A stretch of 63,277 nucleotides of DNA from Caldilineaceae bacterium (GTDB lineage Bacteria > Chloroflexota > Anaerolineae > Caldilineales > Caldilineaceae). A program made the translations under genes and the position numbers. Positions 59,691-63,277 of this stretch are shown here, one piece after another (the first letter of the stretch is position 1; each line of letters starts with the position of its first letter). The stretch lies in contig JAPKMW010000070.1 of assembly GCA_026645575.1 (NCBI GenBank), positions 1-63,277 of the forward strand, written 5' to 3'. The notes below the pieces were generated by a model. That model had not been told where the DNA came from. It was given only the letters and a program-made list of their open reading frames with translations, and did no database searches.

Positions 59691-60653
59691 ATGGCGACAA
59701 ACACCGCAATCCAAAAGCCAAAAGCCAAAAGCCAAAAGCGCACCCGCCGCTGGTCACTAGATCAACAGCCGGAGGCGTACCTCTTCCTGCTACCCAGCCT
59801 GGCTGGCTTTTTGCTCTTTGTCATCCTGCCGGTGCTTGGCTCGTTCTGGTTGAGCCTGGGCGAGTTGAAGTTGAGTGGGCAATTTGATTTTCTGGGCTTT
59901 AGCAACTACCGGCAACTCTATCGCGACCCGGTCTTCTGGCGCGCCGTGGGCAATACGGCCTACTTCATGGCGACGATCGTGCCGCTGCAACTGGCGTTGG
60001 GGTTACTGATTGCCCTAGCGCTCAACCAACCGTTGCGGGGCAAGTTGGTCTACCGTGTTATCTATTTTATGCCGGTAGTGACGACGATTGTGGCCGGTGC
60101 GATTGTTTTCCAGATGTTGCTCAATCGCGATTATGGACCGATCAGCGAAATTTTTTGGGCGCTCAACCGGTGGACGGGACTGCCGATTCAGCCGCCCAAT
60201 TTTCTCGGTGATCCCACCTGGCAGAAGCCCTCGGTGGTTCTGCTCACGCTCTGGAAAAACACCGGCTTTACAATGGTAATCTATCTGGCGGCTTTACAAG
60301 GGGTGCCGCCAGAATTGTACGACGCCGCCCATGTTGATGGCGCCAGCCCCTGGCAGCGTTTCCGCAATGTGACCTTACCGCTCATCAGCCCGACCACTTT
60401 TTTCCTCTTTATCTTACAAATGATCGGCGCCTTCCAACTCTTTACCGAAGCCTTTGTCATGACCCGTGGCAGCGGCGGCGCACCGGCTCAGGCGACCTTG
60501 ACGGTGGTCTATTATATCTATCAGAACGCTTTTAGCTTCACCAAAATGGGCAAAGCGTCGGCTATCGCTTGGTTTCTCTTCTTCTTTATCTTTCTCTTTA
60601 CCTTTATCCAGACGCGGATGCAACGGCGTTGGGTCTATTATGAAGTGAATTAG
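59691..60653 (+). CDS. Sugar ABC transporter permease (MalF/UgpA type)
   Basis: 320 residues, six membrane helices (first at about 36-60, FLLPSLAGFLLFVILPVLGSF) and an EAA-like loop LYDAAHVDGASPWQRFRNVTLP (about 205-225). The N-terminal cytosolic residues 7-17 are coded by four perfect CCAAAAG heptamers (59711-59738). The ATG at 59691 has no Shine-Dalgarno and sits next to the upstream repeat. No MalG-type partner or ATPase lies beside it, so the importer is incomplete in this window. Confidence 0.9.
   Translation: MATNTAIQKPKAKSQKRTRRWSLDQQPEAYLFLLPSLAGFLLFVILPVLGSFWLSLGELKLSGQFDFLGFSNYRQLYRDPVFWRAVGNTAYFMATIVPLQLALGLLIALALNQPLRGKLVYRVIYFMPVVTTIVAGAIVFQMLLNRDYGPISEIFWALNRWTGLPIQPPNFLGDPTWQKPSVVLLTLWKNTGFTMVIYLAALQGVPPELYDAAHVDGASPWQRFRNVTLPLISPTTFFLFILQMIGAFQLFTEAFVMTRGSGGAPAQATLTVVYYIYQNAFSFTKMGKASAIAWFLFFFIFLFTFIQTRMQRRWVYYEVN
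59711..59738 (+). repeat. Four tandem CCAAAAG heptamers in the permease gene
   Basis: 28 nt of perfect 7-nt repeats, coding QKPKAKSQK near the N-terminus. Confidence 0.85.
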
Positions 60654-60655
60654 GT

Positions 60656-60706
60656 GGTTGATTCATTCAGTGGTTAAGCCTGTCGAAACCACTGAATGAA
60701 TCAACC
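60656..60706. repeat. 20-bp perfect palindrome between permease and fdhD
   Basis: GGTTGATTCATTCAGTGGTT (60656-60675) pairs with 60687-60706. It begins right after the permease stop, contains a spurious ATG for fdhD (60696), and may end the permease transcript. Confidence 0.85.
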
Positions 60707-60740
60707 AACCAACTTTTCAAACGAAGCAGGGATTACCAGC

Positions 60741-61601
60741 ATGAGCCGCCTCACCAAAAGCAAACGCACCATTTGGCAGATTGACAATGGTCAGGCGCGC
60801 CGCAAAAGCGACTACCTCGCCACCGAAGAGCCGTTAGAGATCCAGTTGCGCGCCGGTGATGATCAACAAACGGTGGCGATCACCATGCGCACGCCGGGCA
60901 ATGACTACGAGCTGGCCGCCGGTTTTCTTTACAACGAAGGGGTGATTGGAAGCAAAGAAGCGATCACCCACATGATCTACTGTGTCGATGGGCAGCAGGC
61001 GTTGCAGGAATATAATTTGCTGCGTGTTAACCTAGCTTCTCCCAATCTGCCCGTTCTTCACCAACTAGATCGCCACTTTTTCACGACTAGCGCCTGTGGC
61101 GTCTGTGGCAAAACCATGCTGGACGATCTGGCAAACCGCCAACTCCCCCCCCTCGCCACCGACCTACGGGTAACGCCCCAGATCCTTGCCACTTTGCCCG
61201 ACACCTTGCGCCAAGCACAAAAACTCTTTGATAGCACTGGCGGCCTTCATGCCGCTGCACTCTTTGAAAGCAGTGGTGAATTGATCACTGTGCGCGAAGA
61301 TGTGGGACGGCACAATGCACTGGACAAACTGATTGGCTGGGGCGTTCTCAACAAAGCGCTGCCTTTTCAGGATAAGATTATTATGGTCAGCGGGCGTGCC
61401 AGTTACGAACTGTTGCAGAAATGCCGGGTGGCTGGTGCTGCGATTTTTTGCGCAGTCTCTGCACCCAGTAGTTTGGCGGTCGAATTGGCCGAACAGTTTG
61501 GTATTACCCTCATTGGTTTTCTGCGTGGCGCACGCTTCAACATCTATAGTGATTTTCAGCGCGTGCAGTTGGCGGCAACCGAACCTGTCCCGTCACCGTA
61601 G
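60741..61601 (+). CDS. fdhD: Formate dehydrogenase accessory sulfurtransferase FdhD
   Basis: Delivers sulfur from IscS to the molybdenum or tungsten bis-MGD cofactor of formate dehydrogenase. 286 residues with the catalytic CGVCG motif (Cys119 and Cys122) and the GGLHAAALF and DVGRHNALDK motifs. Start at 60741 because the earlier ATG (60696) lies in a palindrome. No formate dehydrogenase gene is adjacent in this window, so one is expected elsewhere. Confidence 0.93.
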   Translation: MSRLTKSKRTIWQIDNGQARRKSDYLATEEPLEIQLRAGDDQQTVAITMRTPGNDYELAAGFLYNEGVIGSKEAITHMIYCVDGQQALQEYNLLRVNLASPNLPVLHQLDRHFFTTSACGVCGKTMLDDLANRQLPPLATDLRVTPQILATLPDTLRQAQKLFDSTGGLHAAALFESSGELITVREDVGRHNALDKLIGWGVLNKALPFQDKIIMVSGRASYELLQKCRVAGAAIFCAVSAPSSLAVELAEQFGITLIGFLRGARFNIYSDFQRVQLAATEPVPSP

Positions 61602-61689
61602 CCAATGCCGCGTAGCCGCTCTCTCCGAACCCCGCCCGAAAATACAATTTGCCAAATGGCAAAAATTGAGTAAAGTATCAGTAGTCCGC

Positions 61690-61720
61690 AGTCGGATAGT
61701 CGGATAGTCCAGAGTCGGAT
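61690..61720. repeat. AGTCGGAT octamer repeats
   Basis: AGTCGGAT at 61690-61697, 61698-61705 and 61713-61720, with AGTCCAG between, in the fdhD-sulfatase gap. Confidence 0.65.
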
Positions 61721-61811
61721 TATGACGATCTTGGCGGCGTGGCAGTCTACTACCTATGCGTAGTGACCCTTTTCCCACCGGTAAGCAAGCCGCGATTCCA
61801 GGAGAAAGCCA

Positions 61812-63266
61812 GTGGCTCGTCAACCAAACTTACTCTTTCTCATGCCCGACCAATTACGGGCTGATTTTCTCGGTTGTTACGGCGCGCCCTTTTTGTCCAC
61901 CCCCAATATTGACCGTCTGGCTCAAGAGGGGGTGCGCTACCAGAATGCCTACTCAACGTCGCCCATCTGTGTCCCGGCCCGCGCTTCGCTGTTGACTGGC
62001 TTGAACGCTATTCGCAACGGGGTGACGGACAATGGGCAATGGCTGCGTCCCGACCTGGCGGCTTGTGGCGTTCGCACCTGGCCGGAGTTGCTGGCCGCGC
62101 AGGGCTACTATACCGCCGCCATCGGCAAGATGCACTTCTACCCCTGGGACATCAATCACGGTTTTCAATACCGCTCGATCTGTGAGGACAAACGCTGGCT
62201 CCAAATTCGCGATGATTACTATCACTTTCTGTGCGCCCACGGTCATCGTAAATATCACGGCAATGAGCATGAGGGCTACTACGAAAACCGGGGCGCCATT
62301 CTGAGCAAAGTGTCGTGGGAACTCTCGTGGGATCACTTTGTGGGGCAGGAAGCGGTGCGCTTTCTACAGACCTACAGTAGCGACGCGCCCTTTGCCATGA
62401 TGGTAGGCTTTCCCGGTCCTCACTGCCCCTATGACCCGAATGAAGAATTTTTGGCCGGTCTCGATCCGGCTGCCATGCCGCTGGCTATTCGCGATGCCGG
62501 TCATACACCATTATTGCGGCAACAGAACATTGAGGGCAACAAACGGCCCTGGAATGGCGTCGATTACACCGAATTTACCGACGCCCACAAACGCAAGATT
62601 CGTACCCATTACGCGGCATTGGTCAAGCAGATCGACTATGAAGTGGGGCAAATTCTCGCCGTGTTAGAAGAGCAGGGCGAACTGGAGAACACCATCATCC
62701 TCTTTGCCAGCGACCACGGCGACTATCTGGGCGACCACAATTTGATCGGCAAAGGCTCATTCTATGAAAGTAGCATTCATGTGCCGCTCATCGCCCGGTT
62801 GCCCGGTGGCCCAACCAATACGATCTATGAGGGGCTGGTGACGTTGGGTGATGTGACGGCTACGTTGTTGACCCTGGGCGGCGCACCGTTACCGGCGTAT
62901 CTTGATTCCCGCCCATTGCCGGGGCTTGGTCTCGCCACCACGCCCCGCGAGATGATCTTTGGCATGGTCTCCAACGGCTGGATGGCGGATGATGGCCGCT
63001 GGCGGCTGGCAAAATATGCCACCGGGGAGAGCGTCCTCTTTGATCGCGCCACTGACCCTGATGAGCAGCATAATCTGATCCATGATGCCGCCGGTCAGAT
63101 CGCCTATCAGCGCTTAGACCGTGCGCTCACGCAAGAGATCATGCGTTCGTTGACCCTGGCCCATGACGAGAAGCGCGTCTATGCCAGTGATCTATCGCAG
63201 GATGAACAATATGGCCGTGAGGGCTGGCAACGACCCTACCCGCGCGCCATTGGCACGGCGATGTAG
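61812..63266 (+). CDS. Sulfatase (type I, formylglycine-dependent)
   Basis: 484 residues, alkaline phosphatase superfamily. Cys53 in CVPARASLLTG (CxPxR) is the residue converted to formylglycine by a maturase. Metal ligands include the early Asp (MPDQLRAD) and the Asp-His pair in FASDHGDYLGDH near 300. It has no signal peptide, so it acts in the cytoplasm or its export is not classical; sulfated sugars are likely targets. GTG start with AGGAG 9 nt upstream; two other in-frame starts are not better. It is the last gene in the window. Confidence 0.92.
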   Translation: MARQPNLLFLMPDQLRADFLGCYGAPFLSTPNIDRLAQEGVRYQNAYSTSPICVPARASLLTGLNAIRNGVTDNGQWLRPDLAACGVRTWPELLAAQGYYTAAIGKMHFYPWDINHGFQYRSICEDKRWLQIRDDYYHFLCAHGHRKYHGNEHEGYYENRGAILSKVSWELSWDHFVGQEAVRFLQTYSSDAPFAMMVGFPGPHCPYDPNEEFLAGLDPAAMPLAIRDAGHTPLLRQQNIEGNKRPWNGVDYTEFTDAHKRKIRTHYAALVKQIDYEVGQILAVLEEQGELENTIILFASDHGDYLGDHNLIGKGSFYESSIHVPLIARLPGGPTNTIYEGLVTLGDVTATLLTLGGAPLPAYLDSRPLPGLGLATTPREMIFGMVSNGWMADDGRWRLAKYATGESVLFDRATDPDEQHNLIHDAAGQIAYQRLDRALTQEIMRSLTLAHDEKRVYASDLSQDEQYGREGWQRPYPRAIGTAM

Positions 63267-63277
63267 GGGCGCGGATT

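Overview
The window looks like a chromosomal piece of a Chloroflexota bacterium, most likely an Anaerolineae/Caldilineae-type lineage. This is inferred from gene content and style: lipoprotein-heavy ABC importers, Clp genes, an atp operon, CHAT/STAND-type proteins, and intergenic space full of short palindromes and heptamer/octamer repeats. No 16S or other decisive marker is present, so the phylum call is moderate and the class call weak. Housekeeping and accessory genes are interleaved, and several accessory cassettes sit inside housekeeping operons.

1-11 kb: an archaeal-type aspS, then tig, clpP and clpX (nascent-chain folding and proteolysis), an orphan peptide-binding lipoprotein, a PhyH-type dioxygenase divergent from an AraC regulator, and a zinc-type dehydrogenase. 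11.2-19.3 kb: an accessory, conflict-type island. It holds a CHAT/NB-ARC/WD40 protein with 14 WD-like repeats, a HigBA toxin-antitoxin module followed by the decayed 3' end of a second WD40 gene, a DUF5678/retropepsin-like pair, alkB, and two pseudogenes made by internal deletion (HEAT-repeat gene, enolase-superfamily gene). It ends at tRNA-Val(GAC).

19.3-24 kb: the tRNA-Val is followed after 13 nt by a T-box riboswitch whose specifier reads ACC (Thr). It precedes an M20 peptidase gene, and thrS (lacking the TGS domain) lies 1.3 kb further on. 24-39 kb (minus strand): clpC, a four-domain S1 protein, ridA, mreB and a full F-type ATP synthase operon (two-TM protein, B, E, F, H, A, G, D, C) with a sigma70-like promoter. 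Three of its intergenic gaps carry different families of repeat hairpins.

39-49 kb: a dipeptide ABC importer operon (binding protein, two permeases, two ATPases) interrupted by a DUF4160/DUF2442 pair (the DUF4160 frame has an amber codon), a convergent restriction-modification pair, and a Uma2-type nuclease gene. 49-63 kb: M20 deacylase, a broken phosphotransferase-like gene, an amidohydrolase, a RarA-methyltransferase-like fusion containing an in-frame repeat, prs, a WYL regulator, a VOC fusion protein, tag, a sugar-binding lipoprotein with a single permease, fdhD and a sulfatase.

The strongest candidates for something new are the tRNA-Val/Thr-T-box/peptidase transcript, the CHAT-NB-ARC-WD40 island, and the use of one transporter operon as a landing site for several selfish or defensive modules.
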